A DNA stretch of 32,505 nt from the NCBI RefSeq assembly GCF_019800005.1, contig NZ_JABGCL010000039.1, forward strand, positions 1 through 32,505, in the 5' to 3' direction. The notes under the pieces are model-generated. The model saw only the letters and a list, made by a program, of their open reading frames with translations. It ran no database searches and was not told the origin of the DNA. How positions within the stretch are numbered: the stretch's first letter is position 1; each line of letters starts with the position of its first letter. Source of the stretch: Geminicoccus harenae (GTDB taxonomy: Bacteria; Pseudomonadota; Alphaproteobacteria; Geminicoccales; Geminicoccaceae). The position numbers and the translations under genes were made by a program. Positions 23,578 through 31,828 of the stretch are shown here, one piece after another.

Positions 23578-25398
23578 ATGCGTCGTTTCACGATCGCAGC
23601 ACTCGCGGGCGTTGCGTCACTCATTACGTTTGCCGCCAGTGCCAACGAAGAACTCGCCAAGATGGCGGAGAACCCCAAGAACTGGGTCATGCCGACCGGC
23701 GACTTCGCCAACACCCGCTATTCCGCCCTCGATCAGATCACGGCGGAGAACGTCGACCGGCTGCAGGTGGCCTGGACCTTTTCCACGGGCGTGCTGCGTG
23801 GGCACGAGGGCGGGCCGCTCATCATCGACGGCATCATGTATGTCCACACGCCGTTCCCGAACAATGTCTACGCGCTCGACCTGAACAATGACGGCCGGAT
23901 CCTGTGGCGCTACGAGCCCCGCCAGGACCCGTCGGTGATCCCGGTCATGTGCTGCGACACGGTCAATCGTGGCGTGGCCTATGGCAACGGCATGATCATC
24001 CTGAACCAGGCCGACACCACGGTGGTGGCGCTCGACGCCAAGACCGGCGAGGTGAAGTGGACCGCCAAGAACGGCGATCCCAGCAAGGGCGAGACCGCCA
24101 CCGCCGCGCCGTTCGTGGTGAACGACAAGGTGCTGATCGGCATCTCGGGTGCCGAGTTCGGCGTGCGCGGCCACATGACCGCCTACAACCTGTCCGACGG
24201 CAAGATCGCCTGGCGCGCCTACTCGGTCGGTCCCGACGAGGAGATGCTGGTCGACCCGGAGAAGACCACCGAGCTCGGCAAGCCGATCGGCAAGGATTCC
24301 AGCCTGAACAGCTGGGAAGGCGACCAGTGGAAGATCGGTGGCGGCACCACCTGGGGCTGGTTCTCCTATGACCCCGACCTGAACCTGATCTATTACGGCA
24401 CCGGCAATCCCTCGACCTGGAACCCCTCGCAGCGGCCGGGCGACAACAAGTACTCGATGACGATCTTCGCCCGTGACGCCGACACGGGTCAGGCCAAGTG
24501 GCTCTACCAGATGACGCCCCACGACGAGTGGGACTATGACGGCGTCAACGAGATGATCCTGGCCGATCTCGACTTCGACGGCACCACGCGCAAGGCGCTG
24601 GTCCACATGGACCGCAACGGCTTCGGCTACACGCTGGACCGCGAGACCGGCGAGCTCCTGGTCGCCGAGAAGTACGACCCGGTGGTCAACTGGGCGACCG
24701 AAGTCGACATGGACAAGAACTCGCCGACCTATGGCCGGCCGAAGGTCGACCCCAGATACTCCACCCACCAGGCGGGCGAGGACACCAACGTCACCGGCAT
24801 CTGCCCGGCGGCACTGGGCTCCAAGGACCAGCAGCCGGCCGCCTATTCGCCTGACACCGGCCTGTTCTACGTGCCGACCAACCATGTCTGCATGGACTAC
24901 GAGCCCTACCGGGTGAGCTACACCGCGGGCCAGCCCTATGTCGGCGCCACGCTGTCCATGTACCCGCCCAAGGGCGAGACCCGCATGGGCAACTTCATCG
25001 CCTGGGACGCGGTGAAGGGTGAGATCGTCTGGTCCCTGCCCGAGCAGTTCTCGGTCTGGTCCGGCGCGCTCGCGACCAAGGGCGGCGTGGTCTTCTACGG
25101 CACGCTGGAAGGCTACCTGAAGGCGATCGACGCCAAGACCGGCAAGGAGCTGTACAAGTTCAAGACCCCGTCCGGGATCATCGGCAACGTCACCACCTAT
25201 GAGCATGGCGGCAAGCAGTACATCGCCATCCTCTCCGGCGTCGGCGGCTGGGCAGGCATCGGCCTGGCAGCCGGCCTGACCGAGCCCACTGCCGGCCTGG
25301 GTGCCGTCGGCGGCTATGCGGCGCTGAGCGACTACACGGCGCTGGGCGGCCAGCTCACCGTGTTCGCCCTGCCCGACCAGGTGACCTCGGCGAACTGA
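23578..25398 (+). CDS. xoxF: Lanthanide-dependent PQQ methanol dehydrogenase XoxF
   Basis: This 606-residue periplasmic quinoprotein oxidises methanol (and perhaps other small alcohols) to the aldehyde, passing electrons to cytochrome XoxG. The signal peptide is MRRFTIAALAGVASLITFAASA. The eight-bladed propeller repeats are recognisable, for example VYALDLNNDGRILWRYE, VVALDAKTGEVKWTA and LKAIDAKTGKELYKFKT. The vicinal disulfide Cys125-Cys126 (VMCCDTV) that stacks on PQQ is present. The motif DEWDYDG provides catalytic Asp319 and the extra Asp321, the hallmark that separates lanthanide-binding XoxF from calcium-dependent MxaF, which has Ala there. A ribosome site AGGGAAGG lies 7 nt before the ATG. 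xoxG and xoxJ follow directly. Confidence 0.95.
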   Translation: MRRFTIAALAGVASLITFAASANEELAKMAENPKNWVMPTGDFANTRYSALDQITAENVDRLQVAWTFSTGVLRGHEGGPLIIDGIMYVHTPFPNNVYALDLNNDGRILWRYEPRQDPSVIPVMCCDTVNRGVAYGNGMIILNQADTTVVALDAKTGEVKWTAKNGDPSKGETATAAPFVVNDKVLIGISGAEFGVRGHMTAYNLSDGKIAWRAYSVGPDEEMLVDPEKTTELGKPIGKDSSLNSWEGDQWKIGGGTTWGWFSYDPDLNLIYYGTGNPSTWNPSQRPGDNKYSMTIFARDADTGQAKWLYQMTPHDEWDYDGVNEMILADLDFDGTTRKALVHMDRNGFGYTLDRETGELLVAEKYDPVVNWATEVDMDKNSPTYGRPKVDPRYSTHQAGEDTNVTGICPAALGSKDQQPAAYSPDTGLFYVPTNHVCMDYEPYRVSYTAGQPYVGATLSMYPPKGETRMGNFIAWDAVKGEIVWSLPEQFSVWSGALATKGGVVFYGTLEGYLKAIDAKTGKELYKFKTPSGIIGNVTTYEHGGKQYIAILSGVGGWAGIGLAAGLTEPTAGLGAVGGYAALSDYTALGGQLTVFALPDQVTSAN

Positions 25399-25408
25399 TT
25401 CCACCACG

Positions 25409-25436
25409 AGCGGGCCGGCTGCCAGGCCGGCCCGCT
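25409..25436 (+). terminator. Hairpin between xoxF and xoxG
   Basis: AGCGGGCCGGC and GCCGGCCCGCT form a perfect 11-bp stem with a 6-nt TGCCAG loop, beginning 10 nt after the xoxF stop. A short pyrimidine-rich run follows. It is likely an attenuator or mRNA-stabilising hairpin that lets xoxF be expressed more strongly than xoxG and xoxJ. Confidence 0.6.
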
Positions 25437-25462
25437 TCCGTTTCCCCCGAGGAGGAAAACTT

Positions 25463-26005
25463 TTGGCGATGGCTTACGGTGCAAGGGTCCTCTGCGCGCT
25501 GGCGCTCGCCCTGATCTCCGGCCTGGCACTGGCCCAGGACGGGCCGGCGAAGAAGGACGGGTCGGGCGATCCGACGGCGGTCAGCGAGGACAGCGGCAAA
25601 TGGTTTGACGCCGAAGGCAACCCGACCTTCAAGGTCGAGGAGGACGGCACGGTCGACTGGTACACCTATTCCGGATTTCGCCGCTATCACGCCGAATGCC
25701 ATGTCTGCCACGGGCCGGCCGGCGAAGGCTCGACCTATGCGCCGGCACTGACCAGGTCGCTCCAGGTCATCAGCTATGCCGACTTCATGGACGTCGTGGT
25801 GAACGGCCGGATCAACGAGTCGACCGCGCAGGAGAACGTCATGCCGGCGCTCGGCACCAACCCGAACGTGATGTGCTACCTGGACGACATCTACGTCTAC
25901 CTGCGCGCCCGGGCGAACGGGGCGGTGGACCGGGTGCGGCCCGCCAAGCGCGCCGACAAGCCGGAGGCGTTCACCGAGGCGGAAGCGGCCTGCATGGGGC
26001 ACTGA
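25463..26005 (+). CDS. xoxG: Cytochrome c, electron acceptor of XoxF
   Basis: This 180-residue secreted c-type cytochrome has a signal peptide (VLCALALALISGLALAQ), a haem site CHVCH at residues 79-83 and a candidate axial Met127 in NVMPALG. It would take electrons from XoxF and pass them to a terminal oxidase. GGAGGA lies 6 nt before a TTG (25463) and 12 nt before an ATG (25469). I chose the TTG on spacing, but the ATG, two codons later, is equally possible. Its stop overlaps the xoxJ start by one base, so the two are probably translationally coupled. Confidence 0.9.
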   Translation: MAMAYGARVLCALALALISGLALAQDGPAKKDGSGDPTAVSEDSGKWFDAEGNPTFKVEEDGTVDWYTYSGFRRYHAECHVCHGPAGEGSTYAPALTRSLQVISYADFMDVVVNGRINESTAQENVMPALGTNPNVMCYLDDIYVYLRARANGAVDRVRPAKRADKPEAFTEAEAACMGH

Positions 26006-26859
26006 TGCGCTGGTCCAAGACCCGCCGCCTGGCGGCTGCCCTGGCACTGCTCCTTCCCGGCCTGCTGGGGCAGCCCGCCGCCGCGCAGGACGGCGCCGAC
26101 CTGTCGCTGGAGCTGATCGACCCCGAGTTCCTGCGGGTCTGCGCCGATCCGAACAACCTGCCGTTCTCGAACCAGCAGGGGGAAGGCTTCGAGAACAAGA
26201 TCGCCGAACTGCTCGCGGCCAAGCTCGGCAAGCAGGTGGACTATACCTGGTTCCCGCAGGTCACCGGCTTCGTCCGCAACACGCTGGGCGCGCACAAATG
26301 CGACGTGATCATCGGCTACCCGCAAGGCGACGAGATCGTCCAGAACACCAACCCCTACTACCGCACGAGCTATGCCCTGGTGTTCGTGCCCGGCAAGGGC
26401 CTGGACGGGATCGAATCCCTGGCCGACCCTCGCCTGGCCGAGGCGAAGATCGGCGTGGTCGCCGGCACCCCCGCCGGTGACCACCTGGTCCGCCATAGCC
26501 TGATCGATCAGGTCCACTCCTACCCGCTCCTGGTGGACACGCGGGTCGATTCGGCCGCCCGCTCGATGGTGACCGACCTCCAGGACGGCACGATCGATGT
26601 CGGGATCCTCTGGGGGCCGATGGCCGCCCACTATGCCCGGAGCGTCGAGCCGGAGCTGCAGATGGTGCCGCTCCTCCAGGAGCCGGACCGCCCGCGCCTA
26701 GTCTACAACATCACCATGGGCGTGCGCGCCTCCGACCAGGAATGGAAGCGGGCGCTCAACCGGCTGATCCGCGCCAACCAGAAGGAGATCGACGCGATCC
26801 TGCTGGACTATGGCATCCCGCTCCTGGACCAGCGCAACCGGCCGATCGCCGCGCCATGA
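26005..26859 (+). CDS. xoxJ: XoxJ/MxaJ-like periplasmic protein of the methanol dehydrogenase cluster
   Basis: This 284-residue protein has a signal peptide (LAAALALLLPGLLGQPAAAQ) and a type 2 periplasmic binding-protein fold of the SBP_bac_3 kind: LRVCADPNNLPFSNQQGEG, FENKIAELLAAKLGK, VTDLQDGTIDVGILWGP. The start VCADPNNLPFSN is characteristic of the quinoprotein-dehydrogenase-associated family. XoxJ/MxaJ proteins are thought to help assemble or activate the dehydrogenase, and are not known to feed a transporter. The start ATG shares its A with the xoxG stop (TGATG). Confidence 0.92.
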   Translation: MRWSKTRRLAAALALLLPGLLGQPAAAQDGADLSLELIDPEFLRVCADPNNLPFSNQQGEGFENKIAELLAAKLGKQVDYTWFPQVTGFVRNTLGAHKCDVIIGYPQGDEIVQNTNPYYRTSYALVFVPGKGLDGIESLADPRLAEAKIGVVAGTPAGDHLVRHSLIDQVHSYPLLVDTRVDSAARSMVTDLQDGTIDVGILWGPMAAHYARSVEPELQMVPLLQEPDRPRLVYNITMGVRASDQEWKRALNRLIRANQKEIDAILLDYGIPLLDQRNRPIAAP

Positions 26860-26887
26860 CGAGCACGGCGCGGCCGGCCCGCCGGCG

Positions 26888-27904
26888 CTAGCCCGCCGCC
26901 ACCACGAACCGGTCGGTGAAGGTCTTGCCCAGGTCGATCTCGGCGCTGGCGAGCTCGGGATCGAACTGCTGGAGCATGTTGTAGGCGCTCTGCATGCCGT
27001 CAGGCGGGATGATCCCGGTCTGGCTGTAGGTTTCCTTGCTGGCCGCGACCGCGCGCAGATAGAGGTCCCTGTCGCCCAGGTAGTAGGCCTCGGGCACCGT
27101 GGCCACGACGTCATCGGGCGAGGCGGTCGCCAGCCAGTCCAGCGCCTGCTTGAACGCGTTCACCAAGGCCTGGACCGTGTTCGGGTTGGCCTCGATGAAG
27201 TCGGTCTTCAGATAGACCACCGCCGCCGGGTTGGAGCCGCCGAAGATCTCCTTGGTACCTTCCTCGGTGCGCGTATCGGCCAGGATCGCGATGGCGTCGT
27301 CGGCTTCCAGCTTGGAGATCACCGGGTCCAGGTTGGCGATCGCCTCGATCTCGCCCTGCTGCATCGACGCCACGGCGCTCAGGCCCGCCCCCACCCCGAT
27401 GAATGCTGCCTGCTGCGGGTCGGCCCCGGCCTTGGCCATCAGGTAGTTGACGAAGAAATTGGTCGACGAGCCGGGGGCGGTCACCCCCACCTTGCGCCCG
27501 GCGAGATCGGCGGGCGATTTGATCTCGCCGGCCAGATCCTTTTTCACCCCCAGCACGATCCCGGGGAAGCGGCCGAGCTCGATCACCGCCTGGATGGGCT
27601 GGCCCTTGGCCTGCATGCGGATGGTATGCTCGTAGGCTCCGGTCACCACGTCCACCGAGCCGCCGATCAGCGCCTGCAGCGACTTGGCCCCGCCGCCGAA
27701 ATCGTTGATCGTGACGTTCAGCCCCTGCTCCTGGAAGAAGCCCTTCTGCTCGGCGATGGTGAGCGGCAGATAGTAGAGCAGCGGCTTGCCGCCGACACCC
27801 AGCGCGATCGTGGCCTGTTCGGGCGCAGCCGCGCGCGCCGGCGCCAGGCGGAAGGCAGCGGCACCGGCCAAAGCGGCGCCCAGTATGGTTCTGCGGGTCG
27901 TCAT
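26888..27904 (-). CDS. ABC transporter substrate-binding protein, NitT/TauT/SsuA type
   Basis: This 338-residue exported protein has a twin-arginine-like leader (TTRRTILGAALAG). A NMT1/SsuA-like fold follows: KPLLYYLPLTIAEQKGFF, a GGGAKSLQALIGGSVDVV ligand loop, and VGVTAPGSSTNFFVNYLMAKAG. It is the last gene of a three-gene importer, 34 nt after the permease. Family members bind nitrate, sulfonates, taurine, thiamine precursors or other small anions and heterocycles, and the ligand here cannot be told. It is convergent with xoxJ, with 28 bp between the stops. Confidence 0.9.
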   Translation of the reverse strand: MTTRRTILGAALAGAAAFRLAPARAAAPEQATIALGVGGKPLLYYLPLTIAEQKGFFQEQGLNVTINDFGGGAKSLQALIGGSVDVVTGAYEHTIRMQAKGQPIQAVIELGRFPGIVLGVKKDLAGEIKSPADLAGRKVGVTAPGSSTNFFVNYLMAKAGADPQQAAFIGVGAGLSAVASMQQGEIEAIANLDPVISKLEADDAIAILADTRTEEGTKEIFGGSNPAAVVYLKTDFIEANPNTVQALVNAFKQALDWLATASPDDVVATVPEAYYLGDRDLYLRAVAASKETYSQTGIIPPDGMQSAYNMLQQFDPELASAEIDLGKTFTDRFVVAAG

Positions 27905-27938
27905 CAGCCTGTTCCCTGATCCTGGTTGCTGGTCCTCG

Positions 27939-28727
27939 TCAGCTGGTAGAGGTCGCCGGTGCCGGCCGCCATACCAGCAGCCGGTTCTCGATCGCCGTGA
28001 CCACCGCGTCGAGCAGGATCACGAACACGGTCAGCACCAGCATGCCGGAGAACACCCCGGTCACGTCGAACACGCTCTCCGCCTGCTGGATCTTGTAGCC
28101 GAGGCCACCGGCCGAGCCGAGATACTCGCCCACCACCGCGCCCACGAGCGCAAAACCCACCGAGGTGTGGAGCGACGAGAACATCCAGGTGAGCGCTGCC
28201 GGCCAGTAGACGTGGCGCATCAACTGGCGCTCGTTCATGCCGAGCATCCTGGCATTGGCCAGCACGGTCGGGCTGACCTCGCGCACGCCTTGGTAGACGT
28301 TGAAGAACACGATGAAGAACACGAGCGTGAAGCCCAGTGCCACCTTCGACCAGATGCCGAGCCCGAACCAGAGCGCGAAGATCGGCGCCAGCACGACCCG
28401 CGGCAGGGCGTTGGCCGCCTTCACATAGGGGTCGAACACCGCCGCCAGCAGCGCCCGGCGCGCAAAGGCGAATCCTAACAGGATCCCGCCCGTGGCACCG
28501 GTGGCGAACGCCAGCACGGTCTCCAGCAGCGTGATGCCGAGATGGCGCCACAGCTCCCCGCCCACCAGGTCCTTCCAGGTGCGCGCCAGCACGTCCAGGG
28601 GCGTGGAGAAGAAGAACGGGTCGAGCAGCTTGCGGCCGCCGATCGGCACGGTGGTCAGCACATGCCACAGGAGGAGGAAGGCCAGGGCCACCAGGAGCTG
28701 GAGGGCCAGGAGGACGGCGCGGTTCAT
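27939..28727 (-). CDS. ABC transporter permease, SsuC/TauC type
   Basis: This 262-residue inner-membrane protein has about six hydrophobic segments, starting with LLALQLLVALAFLLLWHVL. It carries the cytoplasmic EAA-like loop (NARMLGMNERQLMRHVYWPAAL) that docks on the ATPase, and the end segment LVLTVFVILLDAVVTAIENRLL. The start ATG overlaps the ATPase stop by 4 nt (ATGA), which fixes the start and indicates translational coupling. Confidence 0.93.
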   Translation of the reverse strand: MNRAVLLALQLLVALAFLLLWHVLTTVPIGGRKLLDPFFFSTPLDVLARTWKDLVGGELWRHLGITLLETVLAFATGATGGILLGFAFARRALLAAVFDPYVKAANALPRVVLAPIFALWFGLGIWSKVALGFTLVFFIVFFNVYQGVREVSPTVLANARMLGMNERQLMRHVYWPAALTWMFSSLHTSVGFALVGAVVGEYLGSAGGLGYKIQQAESVFDVTGVFSGMLVLTVFVILLDAVVTAIENRLLVWRPAPATSTS

Positions 28728-29548
28728 GGAGCCGCCTCGCCCTGGGCGTAGGCGCGCTGCACCTCGGACCGCAACGATCCCCAGATCGACCGGTGGATGG
28801 CATGGAATTCCGGGTCGAGCCGGACCTCGGCGATGTCGCGGGGCCTGGCCAGCGGCACCGGATATTCGCCCACCAAGCCGGCCGCCGGCCCGGCGAACAT
28901 CACGATTACCCGGTCGGCCAGAGCGATCGCTTCCTCCAGGTCGTGGGTCACGAACAGCACGGCCTTGCGGTCGGCCGCCCACAGGTCGAGCAGCAGGTTG
29001 CCCATGATCTGCCGGGTCTGGGCGTCCAGCGGCCCGAACGGCTCGTCCATCAGGAGGATCTCCGGGTCGCGGATCAGCATCTGGGCGAGCGCCACGCGCT
29101 TGCGCTGCCCGCCGGAGAGCATGTGCGGGTAGCGGTCGGCAAAGCCCCTGAGCCCCACCCGGCCGAGCCAGTCCAGGGCGCGCGCCTTTGCCTCGCCGCG
29201 CCCGACCCCGGCCGGCTCCAGCGCCACCGCGACATTGTCCAGCGCGGTCTTCCACGGCATCAGCGCGTCCTGCTGGAACAGGTAGCCCGCCCGGCGATTG
29301 AGGCCTGCCAGCTGCGTGCCGAAGATCCGCACCGTGCCCGCCGAGGGCTGGAGCAGGCCGGCCGCGGCATTGAGCAAAGTCGACTTGCCGCAGCCGGTGG
29401 GCCCGACGATCGCGACGAACTCGCCGGCCGCCACGTGCAGGTCGATGCCCTGCACCGCCCGATAGGTCGACCGGTCGCTCAGGGTGAAGGCGATCGCGAT
29501 CCCTGCCAGCTCGACCGCCGGCGCGCCTGCGTCCTGAGAACCCGTCAT
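28724..29548 (-). CDS. ABC transporter ATP-binding protein, SsuB/TauB type
   Basis: This 274-residue single-cassette ATPase has Walker A GPTGCGKST (49-57), a Q-loop near Gln92 (YLFQQDALMPWKTALDNV), signature LSGGQ (144-148), Walker B Asp168/Glu169 (ILLMDEPFGPLD) and the switch His202 (VTHD). The Q-loop context with MPWKT is typical of the nitrate/taurine/sulfonate subgroup. It is the first gene of the operon and is divergent from the alpha-glucosidase across 129 bp. Confidence 0.94.
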   Translation of the reverse strand: MTGSQDAGAPAVELAGIAIAFTLSDRSTYRAVQGIDLHVAAGEFVAIVGPTGCGKSTLLNAAAGLLQPSAGTVRIFGTQLAGLNRRAGYLFQQDALMPWKTALDNVAVALEPAGVGRGEAKARALDWLGRVGLRGFADRYPHMLSGGQRKRVALAQMLIRDPEILLMDEPFGPLDAQTRQIMGNLLLDLWAADRKAVLFVTHDLEEAIALADRVIVMFAGPAAGLVGEYPVPLARPRDIAEVRLDPEFHAIHRSIWGSLRSEVQRAYAQGEAAP

Positions 29549-29677
29549 GCGCCTCCCCGTGGCTTAAGTCCTGGTTATGCCGTGGTGGTCGGGGCGCGCA
29601 AGCCCGGCACCCTGGGAACGGCTGGCCCCGCCCGCTACTTCGAACCGAGGCGGCCCACGCCGCGAGGGAGGCTGGTG

Positions 29678-31288
29678 GTGCAGAACGCGCTGGCGGATCA
29701 TGCCTGGTGGCAGCACGGGGTCGTCTACCAGATCTATCCGCGCTCGTTCCAGGACGGGAACGGCGACGGGATCGGCGACCTTTCGGGCATCATCCGACGG
29801 CTGGACCATCTGGTGGCGCTGGGGGTCGACGCCGTCTGGCTTTCGCCGATCTATCCCTCGCCCATGGCGGACTTCGGCTATGACGTGGCCGACCATTGCG
29901 CGATCGACCCAACCTTCGGCACGCTCGAGGATTTCGACCGGCTGATCGACGCGGTGCATGGGCGGGGCCTGCGGCTGATCCTGGACTATGTCCCGAACCA
30001 TACGTCCGACCGGCATCCCTGGTTCGTGGCGAGCCGGGCGTCGCGCCGGTCCGAGCAGCGCGACTGGTATGTCTGGCACGACCCCGCCCCGGATGGCGGA
30101 CCGCCCAACAACTGGCTGAGCGAGTTCGGTGGTCCGGCCTGGAGCCTCGATGCGGCCACCAGCCAGTACTACTACCACGCCTATTTGCCCGAGCAGCCGG
30201 ACCTGAACTGGCGCCACCCTGCCGTACGCGACGCGATGCTGGACGTGCTGCGCTTCTGGTTCAGGCGCGGCGTGGACGGGTTCCGGGTGGATGCGATCCA
30301 CCACCTGATCGAGGACGAGGAACTGCGGGACAACCCGCCCAACCCCGACTGGCGCCCGGGCATGTCGCCGGCCAAGCGGGTGCTGCGCACCCACACCATG
30401 GACCAGCCCGAGGTGCACGAGGCGATCATGGCGATGCGCCGGGTGGCGGACGAATTCGGCGACCGGGTGATGATCGGCGAGGCGTATCTGCCGATCGACC
30501 GGCTGATGGCCTATTACGGCAGCGACCTGTCCGGCTTCCACCTCCCCTTCAACTTCCACCTGATCGCCACCCCCTGGCAGCCTGCCGCGATCGCCGCCCT
30601 GATCGACGCCTACGAGGCGGCACTGCCCAACGGCGGCTGGCCCAACTGGGTGCTGGGCAACCACGACCGCTCGCGGCTGGCGAGCCGGCTGGGCCCGGAC
30701 CAAGTGCGGATCGCCGCCATGCTGCTGCTGACCCTGCGCGGCACGCCCACGATCTACCAGGGCGAGGAGATCGGCATGAGCGACGTGCCGATTCCCCCTG
30801 AGCAGGTACAGGACCCGTGGGAGCGCAACGTGCCGGGGCTGGGCCTGGGGCGCGATCCGGTGCGCACGCCGATGCAGTGGGACGGCTCGGCCCATGCCGG
30901 CTTCTCCCCGGTTTCGCCATGGCTGCCGGTGGCCCAGGACCATGCGGTCGTGAACGTGGCGAGCCAGGCGGCCGATCCCCGCTCGGTGCTGGCGCTCTAC
31001 CAGGCACTCTTGCGCCTGCGCCGCACCCGGCCGGCCCTGTCGATCGGCAGCTACCAGCCGATCGCCGCCGACACTGCGGTCCTGGCCTATGCGCGGCGGT
31101 ACGGGGACGAGCATCTGCTCGTGGCGCTGAACTTCGGCGGCACGACAGCGACGCTGCGCCAGGTCCGGCCAGGGCGGCTGCTGCTCTCCACCGAGCTCGA
31201 CCGCAGCGGCCAGGTGATCCGTGACCGGCTGGAATTGCGCCCGAACGAGGGCTGCATCCTCGAGATCGGCGGGCCGGGCCTGCCCTAG
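29678..31288 (+). CDS. GH13 alpha-glucosidase (oligo-1,6-glucosidase / sucrose-type family)
   Basis: This 536-residue glycoside hydrolase has the conserved GH13 regions: VYQIYPRSFQDGNGDGIGDL near the N-terminus, LDYVPNHTS (region I), nucleophile Asp205 (FRVDAIHH), acid/base Glu268 (IGEAYLP) and Asp330 (LGNHDRSR). A calcium-type loop DGNGDG is also present. It has no signal peptide and is probably a cytoplasmic enzyme releasing glucose from alpha-linked oligosaccharides. The frame is open far upstream, but GTG 29678 has GGGAGG 6 nt before it and gives the normal family length. Its stop overlaps the stop of the convergent small gene. It has no transporter of its own here. Confidence 0.93.
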   Translation: MQNALADHAWWQHGVVYQIYPRSFQDGNGDGIGDLSGIIRRLDHLVALGVDAVWLSPIYPSPMADFGYDVADHCAIDPTFGTLEDFDRLIDAVHGRGLRLILDYVPNHTSDRHPWFVASRASRRSEQRDWYVWHDPAPDGGPPNNWLSEFGGPAWSLDAATSQYYYHAYLPEQPDLNWRHPAVRDAMLDVLRFWFRRGVDGFRVDAIHHLIEDEELRDNPPNPDWRPGMSPAKRVLRTHTMDQPEVHEAIMAMRRVADEFGDRVMIGEAYLPIDRLMAYYGSDLSGFHLPFNFHLIATPWQPAAIAALIDAYEAALPNGGWPNWVLGNHDRSRLASRLGPDQVRIAAMLLLTLRGTPTIYQGEEIGMSDVPIPPEQVQDPWERNVPGLGLGRDPVRTPMQWDGSAHAGFSPVSPWLPVAQDHAVVNVASQAADPRSVLALYQALLRLRRTRPALSIGSYQPIAADTAVLAYARRYGDEHLLVALNFGGTTATLRQVRPGRLLLSTELDRSGQVIRDRLELRPNEGCILEIGGPGLP

Positions 31289-31644
31289 AAGCAGCGTACC
31301 TCCGCCTCAGCCTGGGCACGGCGCAAGGCGTCGATCGCGGCCTGGGCCTGCTCGTTCGAGCGGAATGGCGCCGCCCGCTCGCCGGCCATCTGCGCCATGC
31401 TCATGAAGGTCTCGGCCGTGACGTAGCGTTCATAGGGCAGCAGCGTCGCGATCACGTCGATCGAGCAGGAGCAGCGGTCCAGGCTGTCCCGGGTCTCGCC
31501 GTTCGCCTTCATGCAGGCGAACACGTAGTCGACGCGGGTGTTGGTCGGATAGTCCTCGCCCGTGGCGGCAAGCCCGGGCGCTGCCAGCCCGGTCGCGAGC
31601 AGGACGGCCACGCCAGCCGCGCGGACCCGATCGATCATCGTCAT
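31285..31644 (-). CDS. Small secreted Cys-containing protein of unknown function
   Basis: This 119-residue protein has a signal peptide (AGVAVLLATGLAAPGLAA). The mature part of about 90 residues contains FACMKANG, DRCSCSIDVIATLLPYERYV and a terminal RCF, giving four Cys that could form two disulfides, and is otherwise predicted to be helical. A GGGGAG site precedes the ATG. I cannot name the family with confidence. It is divergent from gfa and lies within 5 kb of xoxFGJ, so a link to periplasmic methanol oxidation is possible but is inference from location. Confidence 0.8.
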   Translation of the reverse strand: MTMIDRVRAAGVAVLLATGLAAPGLAATGEDYPTNTRVDYVFACMKANGETRDSLDRCSCSIDVIATLLPYERYVTAETFMSMAQMAGERAAPFRSNEQAQAAIDALRRAQAEAEVRCF

Positions 31645-31828
31645 GGTGGCTCCCCGATGCTCCTGGCACAGGACTAGCCTCGGCCACGTCCGGTCAAGTC
31701 CCGAGCGACGCCGCCGGCTGGTGGTGATCGACAATAGGTACGATCTTTGGCAAGACAGTTTACTGACCACAGCGCGCCAATCCGGCGACGACCCAGAAGA
31801 AACAGGAGCTGCGGTCAGGGAGAAGCTC

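Noticed and set aside
23617..25407. 596-codon minus-strand frame opposite xoxF
   Set aside because: It is the shadow of xoxF, which has complete quinoprotein motifs on the plus strand.
26005..26859. XoxJ as the binding protein of the neighbouring ABC importer
   Set aside because: It is on the opposite strand, belongs to the quinoprotein-associated family, and the importer has its own binding protein.
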